This document shows, in pieces, positions 25,125-38,500 of a stretch of DNA of 64,000 nt. The translations under genes and the position numbers were made by a program. The first letter of the stretch is position 1. Every line of letters begins with the position of its first letter. The notes under the pieces are model-generated. The model made no database searches and was not told the DNA's origin. It was given only the letters and a program-made list of their open reading frames with translations. Origin of the DNA: Aphrophora alni. Taxonomy: Eukaryota; Arthropoda; Insecta; Hemiptera; Aphrophoridae. The DNA lies in the NCBI GenBank assembly GCA_963513935.1, contig OY740768.1:2490835-2554834 (forward strand), in the 5' to 3' direction.

Positions 25125-26826
25125 AGCATATTATGATGACCACGATGTTTCTTTGCCTTTAAAACATCACCACTACAAGCATTTGTAGTTGTTTTGCCTC
25201 TTTCCTCCATACACATCTTTTGCCAACCATTCTCCAGTTTTATTTTACTTTCAGTTCACACAGATCTTATCATTCTACCTCTTTCATAGTTTTCTTCACA
25301 TCCTATTAACCTGTACTCATATATTTTATTGGTATCTCTTTCAAAAGTCAATCTTTGGAGATCTCCAGATTTTTAATCTTATGGCATCGTACATTTTGGA
25401 GCGAAAGCTTGAAATTTGACGATGTTCTAAAATCTATTTTATAAATGTGTAATATTTGAAAAATACAATTAATTATTACACAAATTAGTGTGCCAAAGTG
25501 TGAAAAAAATGACATATTTTGACGAATGATGTGTCATTTGAAGTTTGAACTAAACTGGAACTAATGAGTAATAATAATTTGTAATCGCTGTCACTAGTTT
25601 TGCACAGACAGTTTTGGTTTGTTTAGATTGTTATATTAATTTGTTTAATACTGTCACTTATATCACAGGCTTTTAATAAGGTTATTTATAAAGAGTTATA
25701 TTAATTTTTTGTATAGATAACTAAAACATTTGACTGTGCTAGGCCATTTTATTATAATGGTTTTGAGTTTTTAGCTACAGTCTAACACTCAATCCATCGT
25801 GACCATGCATTTTCAGTACCCCCCTCCTCCTCAAATATTAGTTTTGTTAAACAGTGTTTTACTCTATACATCAAGTGCCTTAAATCTGAACATTGTTCTA
25901 CATTATGCAGTTAATGATTATTTAAACGTGTATGCGTTTAAACACATTACTTAACTTTTGTATTGAAGTCGACATTCTGGAAATTTATAAACAAATAATT
26001 TTTGATGACAGCTTTTTTCTTTTATATATAGTAGTCCTTCTTTTACAGCACTACACGTGGTTATATCTTTTTGGCCTTTATAATTATAACTATGGTCCAA
26101 TGGCAGGTCATTGTAGAGTTCTTATAACTTATGATTTTTTTTCTCTTTGTCGCCACATTACATTTGTTTTAATGGACCAATTATTCTTCTAGAAATCTTC
26201 CATCTTGTCTAATTTTTTGCAGGTTTTTCTTCTAGTGGTCTATATCGCTCTACCATATGTAATGAACATTTTGTAAAGTACTAATATCTGTCAGCAGTCC
26301 TCTTATAGGGTAAAAATATGGTGCGATGATGGATAGCTCTCACCTCTTTCATAGAAATAGACAAAGTAAGTAAAAATTAATAACCCGATTGTACACTATT
26401 AAAAAAAAATGAGTAATTAGCACAAGCTCTCCAATAGTCAATCAGAGACTACAAACCAAATTTCAGGAAAATCAAATCAGAATTTCAAACTAATTTACTC
26501 GTATATCAAAAACTTTGAGAACAGTTAAATAATTTTTTAACAAATAACACCTGTGAAATTGGTCTGTATGCAAAAAAAAAGGCAGTTTAACCCATAGGTC
26601 TAACCTAATTCATGTTTTTCTGTTATTAACTCTTCAAAATTTATTTATACGATCGTGTATATGATTATAGCATTGATCGACTTTTATCATCGAAATTGAA
26701 ATTCCAAAGATAAACTTTAAAACATTATGTCATATATTCAAGATTTAGTATTTATTTATACAGTTTAACTTTTAAATAATTCACCAATAAGAAAGAAAAT
26801 CCTCAAAATATATTTAGAAAACTTGT
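25125..26826 (+). other. intergenic, no gene seen
   Basis: AT-rich; open frames at 25189-25419 and 25932-26192 are Phe/Leu/Tyr-rich products of T-rich DNA without motifs. Confidence 0.45.
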
Positions 26827-26830
26827 TTAA

Positions 26831-26984
26831 CACGTTCGGTGCGGGTGGTATGAAATCGTACCAGGCATTTTCTATACCCCAAGTGGCCGGTACGAAATCA
26901 TTCCACTGTGTATTGCTATGGTATGATTTTAGTTTCTGAGCATATTATTTTAATTAATTATATTTAGGAATAGCAGCGAACGTG
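26831..26984. mobile_element. 154-bp piggyBac-like MITE
   Basis: CACGTTCGGTGCGG at the left and AGCAGCGAACGTG at the right are imperfect inverted repeats, flanked by TTAA (26827-26830) and TTAG (26985-26988, one change from TTAA). The CACGTT start is shared with the larger element at 24434. Inside, ggtatgaaatcgtacc and related half-sites repeat. Confidence 0.75.
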
Positions 26985-27042
26985 TTAGAGATTTATGTCT
27001 TATATCAGTTATTAATTATGTTTTGTTCAGTCTTATGTCTAT

Positions 27043-27190
27043 CAATAATGGTTTGAATATACCCCCTAACCACAATCACTAGGAACAATAAATAAAACAC
27101 AATTATTGTACTTTGTTTATTCCTCTAAATGGCCTTAATGCCTTATTGTTCCTAGTGATAGTGGTTAGGGCTATATTCAAACCATTATTG
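27043..27190. repeat. fold-back sequence, ~48-bp arms
   Basis: 27043-27091 (caataatggtttgaatat...) is reverse-complementary to 27143-27190 with three or four differences and a 51-nt loop. No target duplication recognised; could be a small MITE. Confidence 0.7.
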
Positions 27191-27266
27191 TGAATTCACC
27201 AAAGTGCTCAAAAAGATTGTATCTTATGTTTATCAGTTTAAGCTACCATTTTTAGGCTAAATCATT

Positions 27267-27268
<2 letters not shown>

Positions 27269-27312
<44 letters not shown>
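27269..27312. repeat. (TA)n microsatellite
   Basis: About 22 TA dinucleotides. Confidence 0.95.
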
Positions 27313-27313
<1 letters not shown>

Positions 27314-28034
27314 TATTTGTATCTTAAAGTACATTTTCTAAATGTAAAACAAATCGTAAATAATTTTCTAATTAAGTTGTGTAAATATATTTTTAGTAAA
27401 CTGATACAATATTGTTTTAATACTAATCAGTCTTACTTTGATAAGTAAGAATTCTTCTCGATTCTCCTGAACCACTCTTCATGACTTTTATACTACTATT
27501 CACATAGCATCCTACATCTTCATTCCTTTCTTATTCCACTTTTTCCAAGGAAACCTGCAGATTAACTACACGTAATGATGGATTAAAACAAGTACATAAC
27601 AGTATATAGATTGTATACTTCCTACAGTGGTGAAGAAAAACCTACCAGGTCCTTAATTTTAACTTTTGGAGCTCTCTATAGAGTCTTTACTTTATGTCCA
27701 TTACAAACCTGTGTACCTTTGATGGATCACTAGTCTGAATTACAGCAAAATAAGTGTAAGTTATGTCTGCCAACATAGCGATACAACTACCTAAATTTAG
27801 AAATAGCTTCTATCTTTTTAAAATATCTGGAAACTATCTTTTCCAAAAGCTACAACAATATATAAACAAAGAGCTGCTCTACCTCCCTCCATAACAAATC
27901 TTATATGAATGTTCAGTTCCAAATTTATGTTGTAAGGCACTGTTTACTCAAAAAGCCTAACAGATAATATCGAGCTGATTCTTGGATGTTAGAGACATGT
28001 TTAAGGCGTACTGTTGTGTGAAAACAGGCGTACT
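27313..28034 (+). other. intergenic, no gene seen
   Basis: No supported feature. Confidence 0.4.
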
Positions 28035-28330
28035 CATGTTTAAAGGGTTTACCAGACATTTGCTGGTAGAGTTAAGCAGAGCATAAAGAAGTACCTTCAT
28101 CGATTTTGAATGGTGGATTCCCCATTTTGCGAACATGGTTGCTTGGAGGTGGAAACCTTATCCCACTTCCTGGATTGTAACAGACTACAACAGTGACAAA
28201 CTGAAGAAAGGATATAGATAATCCTTACTTCCAAGTTATTGTGGAAAAGACTTAAAAGATTCATTGTGACATCAGTATTATACAATCCTGTACTCACAAA
28301 GTAAATTGAATGATGCAAGTATTTAAGAGA
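28035..28330 (+). pseudogene. LINE ORF2 C-terminal fragment
   Basis: Forward reading gives KKYLHRF, a stop, then MVDSPFCEHGCLEVETLSHF and LDCNRLQQ. This is the C-terminal 'LHRFGxxDSPxCxxC/HxxEETxxHxLxxCxxx' zinc-knuckle-like segment that follows the reverse transcriptase in many non-LTR elements of the R1/Jockey/I type. Stops and frame changes follow. Typical short 3' LINE relic. Confidence 0.7.
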
Positions 28331-29417
28331 GCAAAATGTCATTATTTACTGTGCACTTATCGACTCTCTTCTTAAACCAACAAAAACCTAACTTAAAACA
28401 GAGCTGTAATCTAAAAAAAATCCAGAACCAAACTTTAAAAACACATTACATTTAGTAAGAGATAAATCAAAATCAGCTTCCTTTTGGTTTAGATCTTTTA
28501 ACTTTCCTATTCATATTAAAGGTATTTGAGGCAAGGCTTGTTGAGTCTCTATATGTTATAAAAACGGGTGGAATCTAATAATCACCTTAGCAATTTTCTC
28601 AGTCTTTCAACAAAAATTGCTTTGTTGATATTGTGGTTTTATCCTGAGATCAATAACAATTTATCCTGTCACTCGCTGGTGAAGGATCAAAACAGGATTT
28701 AACTCTACCTTTTTTACTTGAAAGTTAAATAAGCACACAAGTCTAAAATAGCTTGAGAGTTTCCTTGAGGAACCGTAAGGTTTTTATTTGATACATATTC
28801 CTTGTTAAAGTTGCCTATAACAGATCCATCAGTCCCACTTATTTTGTCAGGAAGCTAAGAATAGAGTAGCTATATTTGCTAACAGCTGTATAGTATTACT
28901 TTGACTAAGACATTCTATTAATACATGCATAGGCTATATCACAAAGTTTTTAAACCTAGAGGGGGTGGGGGGGAGCAGGCAGTGACATACAATCAACAGA
29001 CAAATAACTACAAGTTTTAAATAATTTTAAAACAAGACTACAAAGTAGGAGATCGCACCCTTTGTTGAAACCAGCCTTCAGTTGCACAAATTCCTTCACA
29101 GAATACAAGGATCTAGACAATAGTAATTGTCTATGGTTGTTTTTAAAAGGTAAATACTGAAGGCTTTTACTGGACTGTGAGCGGAAGTTCAAGTACCAGC
29201 TTGGAAAGAAAGTTTACTGCATATATTCAATCAGCTGTCTACTATGATTATTACTAGGACATACAAGTTGCTGTCCATTAAAAAATAACAATTTGTTGTG
29301 TTGGGTTTTACTGTATTTATTTGGATACATAATACTAACGTTAAAGACATTTGATAGGTTCAAACACTCATTTCAATTGCAAAATAATTAATATAATGCA
29401 GGCTTAGAAAAAGTTAG
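28331..29417 (+). other. intergenic region upstream of the AKR gene
   Basis: Should hold the promoter and 5' UTR of the downstream gene, but I recognise no TATA or initiator with confidence. A G-rich run lies at about 28961-28974. Confidence 0.4.
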
Positions 29418-29584
29418 ATGGCATCTGAAAAAAGATCTTCATCTCAAGATATTTCCTTGCGAAACCTTAAGGATCTTATTTGTGATACATCTCCTTTGTA
29501 CGCTTATTCAAGTTTTATATTAAAATTGTCACAGACACACAAACAGGAGACCTATTTGCCAATAAATGAAGCATATGAAAGGAG
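29418..29584 (+). CDS. AKR exon 1 (N-terminal extension)
   Basis: ATG follows an in-frame TAG (29415-29417). 55 codons plus two bases encode [16 protein letters not shown] to NEAYER, before donor gtaagg. The split codon AG|A joins exon 2 exactly in the AKR frame, the main evidence that this exon belongs. No homology recognised. An alternative is translation from Met59 in exon 2 (MFGDIPIEV), giving a normal-length enzyme. Confidence 0.7.
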
Positions 29585-32500
29585 GTAAGGTGATTTATAC
29601 AATGAATTATTTTTGGTTTCTAAAAAATAATAAATGTAAGGTAAGGAAGAGAACTAGTAAATGAGGCTATAGATAAAAGCATGGACTACATAGGCTTCAG
29701 ATAAACAGACGTCATTCTAACAAAAGTTGTTTGGATTCTGGGATGTCTCAAAAAGAATATTTCTAATGAAAATTCATCATCATTTTTTTTAATTCTGTAC
29801 TATCACAAAACTCTGTATACTGTACTCTGTATGTTATATTGAGCAAAAATATAAATATATTTTGTGAGCAATAAAAAAATAAATAAATAAAATATGTGGT
29901 TTTGAAAAACTATATTTTCTGTTTCTGTCAGTGCAGTACACTACAAGTAATCTGATTTTCAAAAACTTGGTATTTAGTCACATCATGAGGTTTTTCTTCC
30001 ATTATTTAATAACTCTAAAGTTGTACATATCTACTGTAAGACTAAAATACAAAATGATTGTTAACAATTTCAATCAAATTTTACTCAAATGTAACCATCC
30101 TCTCAAAAAAAGTATCAGTTGCCAATTCTCCAAAATTATTAGATGGTCGAATAGGTCTATCAAAAATCGGCTTAAACGAATTCAATAAATGTTGGTAACA
30201 TATGAAGGCTTATGTGATCCAAACCAGTGTGCCGAAAAACAGGAAAAAGAAAATTAAGATTAGGGAATAAATTGAAAAAAAATAAATTCAATTTTAAACT
30301 AACATGTTAAGAGATTTTGAATTTGTATAGAAAAAATTTAACCCATGCCATCTTGGAGTGATGGACAGATTTAGTAGGTTATCTCACCTATCATACCAAT
30401 TAAATGTGATTAAAATCTATTATTTCCATATTGCCATCTGAACTACTGATATAATTAATTAGTTAACATACTTTAAGTCAAAAGTAGTTCATATTTCCTA
30501 TTAGTAGCTACAGCTGTTTTGCCTCAACATACGGCATCCTCAGGCTTAGCACACGTAAACAAACTAAAATCATGTTCACAACACAAGACTTGTTTGTATA
30601 TAAAAACACACAAAATAGTAAACCGGCTTGGTTCTTGTTCTATTGTAAAAATAAAAAGTTATTTTTCCCTGATGTGGCCACATCCAGTGGCGGCGATAAG
30701 AACCCGCGGGCCCCCCCCGCAAATTTGTTCATCGGGCCCCCCTCTCCCAATAATCTTTTCCCGGATGTTTATCTTTTCGCCGGCCGGCGCTGGTGAGTCA
30801 CCGCAATACGCGACGTAGCGATAGCTGCATTACTTATCGGCCAACGGTAAACAATACACATACTTCGTATCATGACATTATAATAAATACTGCTCTCTTA
30901 AAAAATAATGGTTATTGCCGTTTTGGATGAACGATGCACAATCTTGTCTGAAGACATTTTACCTTATTTTAGTAATTTCTTGACAATACTCACAAAAATA
31001 TTGTTATGATAGGCGGGGGCCCGTCGCGGGTCCGGGTCCCGGTAAAATTTCCCGAAAAAACCTGGTCAAGGCTCGTGGGCCCGCTATCGCCGCCACTGGC
31101 CACATCCTACAACTTCTAATGCTCCTCAATGACTCTATTGAATAACTATTGACTCAAACATAAGTTTGAAAACTGTTATTAGTGGGTGAAGCTTATGTGG
31201 TTTTGAACTCTTGGTTATAAAGTAAAGAAAATATATTCATGAAAGAATTTAGATGAAAAGTATGATATTTTTGTGTTTTATGGTTCCAAATTTGAATTTA
31301 ACTACTGTTTTATATGAATGACTTGAGAGTCTTTCTCCCCCAACTGAATTAAACCTAAATTTTGATATCTTTAAAGTCATTATAGAAGTTACCAATTTGT
31401 CACAGGACATGTTTTTTTACTATCTAATTATTACAAAGTAGGACAGTGTTTTGATTGTGTTAAGGTTGCAATATAGTGGTTTCGATAGTTCTTAAAATGT
31501 ATGCCTGTATATACTATATTATATTTAATACAAATATTTAATTGTTAGAATTAAATTTGCTGTTGTTTTGTTTATTTGTTTGGTTTAATACAACAAATAT
31601 TCTTATTTGCAATAAAGCACAAATTTATCATACAGCAGGTAAAATATCTACTAACTAGAGAATACTTAATGGGATACCAAATACAAATTATTGAGTTGTT
31701 GGGACAAGACGTCTGTTAGTTTTGCTTTTATGGACCAAAGAGAGTAGAATTTCTTCTGTGGGCTCGACAGAGATTCAACTTAATCAAAAGGGCTTGAAGT
31801 ATTGGAGTTCTGATCTCAAAGTCCTATCGGGTTTCATATCAAACTTAAGAAAGATCTGACAGAATATTTAGTGAGGCAATATGTATTCTATAATCCATTT
31901 TAGACCATTGTGGAGAAAGTTTATCAGGATTTAATTCTTCTTTATAAATTTCATTCTACCAATCACGTTGCTCGTTCTAAAGTCAACATCTGATGAGCTA
32001 TAAAACAAACTGAGTAACTTGATCTAACCAAATTATAAAAGTAAGAAATAAAGAAATCACTTTATAGGTTTATTTATAGGAGTGAAACATAATTATTGTT
32101 TTCTCTAGATAATAATAACATAAACATTAAGCTTATCACTGCACAATAATCAGATTTAATCAATAATCAAATGTTTCTAACAGCTCTGTAATAAAATTAC
32201 ATAACATAAATATTTATATTATAAACTCTTTACTAGAAACATCATGTTTGGAGACATCCCCATTGAAGTACCTTCTGCTCAAAATTCAACTATTAGACTT
32301 CTAAGTGGAAGACCTATACCTCTCCTAGGACTTGGCACTTGGCAAGTATGTTTTATGTGAATTTGGTTTCAGAATATTTTGTTTGAGAGTACAAAAACAA
32401 TTAATTTACAAAAATAGCACTTTGTTATATATCCATACTCCTGTGGAAACAAACTATGCTTAAGCAAACAAAGAGGTCTCTAATTTCAATTATCGGTTAA

Positions 32501-35500
32501 AAATTAAATGAAATTATGGTAAAAATGACCTAGAAAGTTAAATATTTAGAAATCAGCACAACCAATTTTTATGAAATGTGATGATTTACAGACTTGTAAA
32601 CTACATGTAAAACAAGATTATTATAACAAAAAATTGGAAAATATAATTTATTCACAAAGTATAATTTAAAAAAAAAGTTTTTATTGGATCAAAACTCTTT
32701 ACATTTGATCAAAGTTTTATTGAAATCACTTAGGCCTATTCAAGATATTAGACTTTTTATGAGAACATCCATAGTTCATTTTTCATTTTACTTTTGAAAT
32801 CAAAATCAATAAATTCAAATATAATTTTTTAAATTTAACTTTGTTTTTTTAAATATCACCACAAAATATAAATTAAAAATCTTCTTCACTTTTACTGACT
32901 CACTTGCTGCTTTTATTGGAATGATCAGCTGTTAAATTATTTAATGATGAAGTCTTACACATATCACTGGTCCAGGCTTTCGGCTCTCCATTCTTCATCC
33001 ATTACTTTTCTAACATGTTAAACATATTTGACCCAAATGTCAGGTTTTAAAATACTAGCAGTATCCTCAAAAAGTTTTTTTCACATCCTTCATTTTACAT
33101 GTGTTGTGATCTAGTACATAACTCTTAAAGGTAATGGTGGAAGTCAAACCACTTTAAATCCAAGTCTGCACCTCAGCTTTAGGATCTATATAAGTTGGAA
33201 GTGTTGGTTTATGTAGCCGAACGAGATTATAAAGTTTAGCTCTTGTCAAGTCTTCATAAAAAGGGCTTGCAACCAATTGACAACTGTAAACAATTTCCCT
33301 TCTTAGATGATGGTGTTGATGCCTTATCTTTCATCTTAGAGGGGTAAGGATAATTTTCCATGACAATCGTTGATTCAAGTGGGATAACTGGAAGAAGAGT
33401 ATTGAAAAACCACTTTTCAAGTACAGTAGAGTCCCGCAAACTCGACCTAATGTGGACCAAAGGGTGGCTAAGTTTTTGAAAATGCCGGGTTATCAGAAAA
33501 AGTTTTAAAAAAACTTATGATTTTTTTGTCATAAAATACTTTTATTTGTTGCTTGAGAGTATACAAAGAATGCTATAACTCAAACTTAAACTGTTCAAAT
33601 AAACTTAAGAAAATACCCAATAGAGTACATGAACTGTATATAAATGTAACTTACGAATATTTAAATTTACCCTTAAATCGAAGAAAAATTACTTTATGAA
33701 GGCATAATATTAAGGGTTTCTCTAATGAAAATTAACTAGCTTACTTTTAAAAAACTGGCTACTTTTTTTTATAGAAATGTGTAATATCTTGTTTTTTTCC
33801 GAACTACACTCTGCATCTTTATGCTTCATCACGAAGACGATGAAGAAACAGTAAGTCATTACTGACGCCGAAACTGAGACATATCCTCCGTGTCACCAGA
33901 TAGTTTTTCTCTACAAATACCAAACTGTCTGACTCCATAACGTTTTTTTTTCAGCTATCAAGCCATCCAGTGCTTATTGGCGTGCCCTTCTCTCTTGTTT
34001 GGAGAAAACCAAATGTAAAGTGCTTCATTTACCTCATTCAACTCAATTCCCTCATACTTTTCCTTTCTTTTAATGCTTCTGTGGAAATTCGTTTAACACT
34101 AAGACTCAATTTCCGTCCGCGAATTCACCAGTCTCCAATCGTACTTTTGCCAACCCACAAGTCCTTAGCCACTGTACTGACACTTTCTCCGTTATCCAGT
34201 CTCTTTAATGTGTCCAACTTTTGCTCCATAGACAAGTTGACCTGTTTTCTTTTAACTGTAAAGCACACAAAGACTTTGAAAGAGCTCTGAAAAATATTCA
34301 CTCACATTTCGTGTCGACTTATGCATCACGGTTAAGAAATCGACTAACCCTGGCAAAGGCTACAGGTTGACTGAGCAACGAGTGTGGCACGAGGGAAGGG
34401 CGTTGACCTTGAATGGGTCTGCATGCAGGGTTTTTCCGCCTGGTCGAGTTATTTGGAATATCAGGTTATCCAATGCTGAGTTTGTGGTACTCTATTGTAC
34501 CTAAAAGTTGTCTGTACTTAGAACAATTAATTGGTTTTTCCATTCTGCATTTTTCCTATGGTCATTGCCCAGGCTGGGTATTTCCCCACCCTTCCATTCA
34601 TTGTATCTAACTCTCACCATCTAGTTTTTAAGGTTCTCTGTTTTTTTATTTTCTTCACTCTGTAATACAGCCTCATCAATGCTTTAGCAGGTGAAACCAT
34701 TGGTCGGTAAGAATAATAAAAAGTGGAAGTTACAAAATAAAAAAATGTGTTTTATTATCTTTAAACATGGAATTCCACCAAGAACCTTCGGTCTCAACAG
34801 TAATGGGAAAAAAAAGACTACTGTACCTTGAAATTCATGTTCAATGGTAATCTATTATATTTTTCGACTCAAATACAAGAGGCGGTGCCTCAATCTATTC
34901 ACAAGAACTTCCTGCATTTTATATTATTAGGTGTTTTCCTTTTCCAAATGAAGTATTTAGAGTCCTTTTTATTGATATGTCGGTCCATCGTTTATAATGT
35001 ATCTTATCCAAGTTTTATCATAAAAATTGGCTTTTCAATCTACATTATACAGTTTCTATAGAAACCGACACCTCCACACAATCCGTAGCTCTATTAATAC
35101 TTTCATGTTATTAATTTTTGTGTACTTGAAGCCTAGCTAAATAACTAATTTCATCAAGAATGTTCTGTCACAAAAATAAGTTTTTGTAATGTTGGCACTT
35201 CCAACATAATTGTTCGTAATATGCAAGAATATGGCGACGAACTGCAGCCTTGTCAAAATCGTACATTGCTATAACATATTATTATATGGGTTTTCTTTGG
35301 AGTATGGAGGACAATTTTGTCTATCAAGTTGTTTCGCCTTACACCAGCTTTGCTTTCCATGCATTCCAGATTTCCATCACCATCTTGCCAGTTTTCATCA
35401 CTTATGTTGAGTGACTGGCGAATTTTTTCATTGATTTGTTGTGTCTTCCTCAGTAGGATACCGCAAGCTTCAGACATTCTTTATAAAGGCGAATTCATTA

Positions 35501-38500
35501 TGAATACACTACTTCAAAATGGTAAAATTGTTACACAATATACTACATAAAGAAAATACCACAGTTAAAAAAAATAATACTGCACCGTTTTGAAGAAAGA
35601 CTCTATAAATTTAAGAATAATAAAAACTTGCAACATAGTTTCCTCCAACACTGAACATTGATGTATCCATTGGGGGGGGGGGGACATTATCATTGTTCAT
35701 CTTGACTTTTAGTCTGATTACCACTTACAAACCTAATAGAATACTAAATGGTGCTTCGTAGTATTACTGTTTTATGGTTTACTTCCCTGTTACACATAGA
35801 AGAAGAACTCATTAACTCTAAATGATAATAACAATTTTTAAACGTCTTCTATCCAGTAATGTACAGTTTGTAATTTATAATCAAACATTGAAATATCCTC
35901 TTTATTTTTAATAACCCTGTATATACTGTTTTTAAAAGCAAAATAGTTTAATACATTGAATAAAATACCATTTAATTATCTGTACAAAGTTGAATATTTA
36001 TTACATTTTAACATTTATAAACTGTTTTACTTTTCAGCGTTTTACAGAAACATGTATTTTAGTGAATATTAAATCATGTTTTACTGTTTTCCTCATTTTA
36101 TTTTATTAATCACCTCACATAAACAAAATTTTTAGTTGTGTGTTTTATTTATGTATCTTATTTGGTATTGTTTTACTTAGAATTTATCATACAATTCAAT
36201 AAACGTTCTTTTTTGTAATTGTATTGCTAATAAAAAAGTTTTTGAAGTGTCAAGGGATCTATACCTCCGGCCGAGGGTGAGGTTTGTAGTTGTGTGTGAG
36301 TGTAATGATTCTCCCCTTAGCCACCATGAATGAGTAGGGAAACTAAGTCAGAAATGTTTAATAGAGTCAAACATTGGAGTTAAACAGCCTAAACAAATAA
36401 TCTAAACCCTTGTATTATATCATAACATTAGGATTCAATTCAGGTTTCTTACTTTTCTAGTAGGTCTTAGTTCAAAGTAAAAATTTTAAGTTGGTGGAGC
36501 CCAAACTAATTTATTACCCACAGGCCTAATATTAATCTACTTGAACATTATTTACTAGCCATAAATAAAATACATTTTCAGTATTATGGCCATCAGTCAA
36601 TTAAAAACTATCTACAACCTAAGTATTGTATGTATATTATAAAATTGCTAAAATAAAACAATACCTACAAACAATAATGTTAATAATAACAATATGGGAT
36701 TATAAATTAGTCTGTCTTGTAATATTAACAAAATTAATACATCTACATATTTATACAAAATAATAATAATTTAAAACAGATATAATAAATTTAAGTTAAA
36801 TCTTTTAAATCTATATTATTAAAGAATTATAAATTTTATACATTAGGATTTAAAATTAATTTACTGTACACCGAAGAAATAAAACGCAAAAACAAATTAA
36901 CAATAATACAAATTAAGTAACAATAAATAGAAACACATTAATTAGTAAGATCAGGAAAATATATCAATAACAAATAGAAAAGAACAAGCTTTAAAATAAA
37001 CATACAAGCAAAAATAACAATAAATAATAATTTAGGGTGAGAAGTCTTCCAAATACTCTTAAAGCTGTATATAATAGGTTTTTTGGTGCGAAAATGTTTT
37101 GACCTTGTGCTCATATTTAATTAAATCATTTTCTTTTGTAATAACTTGAGGTAATTTGTTTACAAAAAATCCTAATCTCAAATATTCAACTCCTTTTATT
37201 GTTTTCTTTAGTACAAATAATTGAGGTATGAAATTATTTATTTCTCTTGTATTATGAACACAAACATAACATTTGAATTCTTCAGAAAATTACTTTCATT
37301 ATATTATCAACATAAGATATATTATGAAGTAATTAGCTTTTGATTGGAGTATGTGCTAAACTGAAAAATTACCAAGAATACTTATTTTCAAATCTATTAG
37401 AAATGATAAATATCTTTTCCTTTCGATAACGCAGCTTTACAAACATCAAGTTCGTGTGTGTAGCTGTATTTATCAAATTTTTCCTGCAATATATGACCTT
37501 AAAAAATTATATGAATGTTATCAGCTTTGAGTACTAATCAACAAGTGTAAAAACTATCAACATTTTTATCTATGTTTATTGAACTTTTTTTTTTCATCAC
37601 TTTTGTTAATGACAGCAGCTCTATCTTATCAAAACATTTAGGAAAGCAACCTTCATTGCCCTTACTACAGGCATGTTATTTTTTCAACGTTTAGACTGAT
37701 TCAATTCTGCCGTGACTTTAATGTCAAAACAGACAAACAAATCGCTTTTCATTATGTTCTGATTTGTAAGAGTCTGTAACTGCTCTTAGTTCACAGACAA
37801 ATTAAACTAATACAGTAGTTACATACTGATTTCTATAATAACCTTTAAGAAGAAACCTATATTCTGTTCCAAATTACATTATTTTAAGCTGTTTATATCA
37901 CCAAGGTAAAAGGTTCAACTGCCAGATATTTTCCCCTAATACATTGCAGCTTATACAGAGCAACTACAGTTTATTAAATTTTTGCTAAAAGTAGCCACAA
38001 ACCTAATAAATTGGTAATTTCACATTTTAAAATAAATATGTTCAAACTTTGGTTTACATATTTCTACCTTAGAAAAAATGATTGTAGTCTTTTTTTACTA
38101 CAACTCAAAATGGATATATTGTAGAATATATTGTATAAATGCAACTAACTGTTTTGAAAAACAAACTGTCCAACTATTCATAAAACCGTGCAAACCCACA
38201 GAAAATGGTGAGATATTACACCTATAGTAGGTAAGATCAGTTAACATTTCATAGTCTCTGATGTAGGAGTTTCACAAGCAATGAATACAAAAGTCCAAAC
38301 ATGTTCTGTATTCATTACCGTAAAGGAAATCCCAGTAGCTAAACAATTGTATATGTAATGAATATTATTCGTCGCACAATGAAATGGTTTAATAATTGCA
38401 ATGTCGAATTGGTTAGTAATTTTGATTAACGTGAGTAATAATGTAAAGAAATAAATGAATTGCAAATGTTTAGCAAAAATAGTTTAAATTAATGGTTATA

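Noticed and set aside
30519..30818. 99- and 74-codon overlapping frames
   Set aside because: They run across the boundary of the hAT MITE, so they are composite chance frames.
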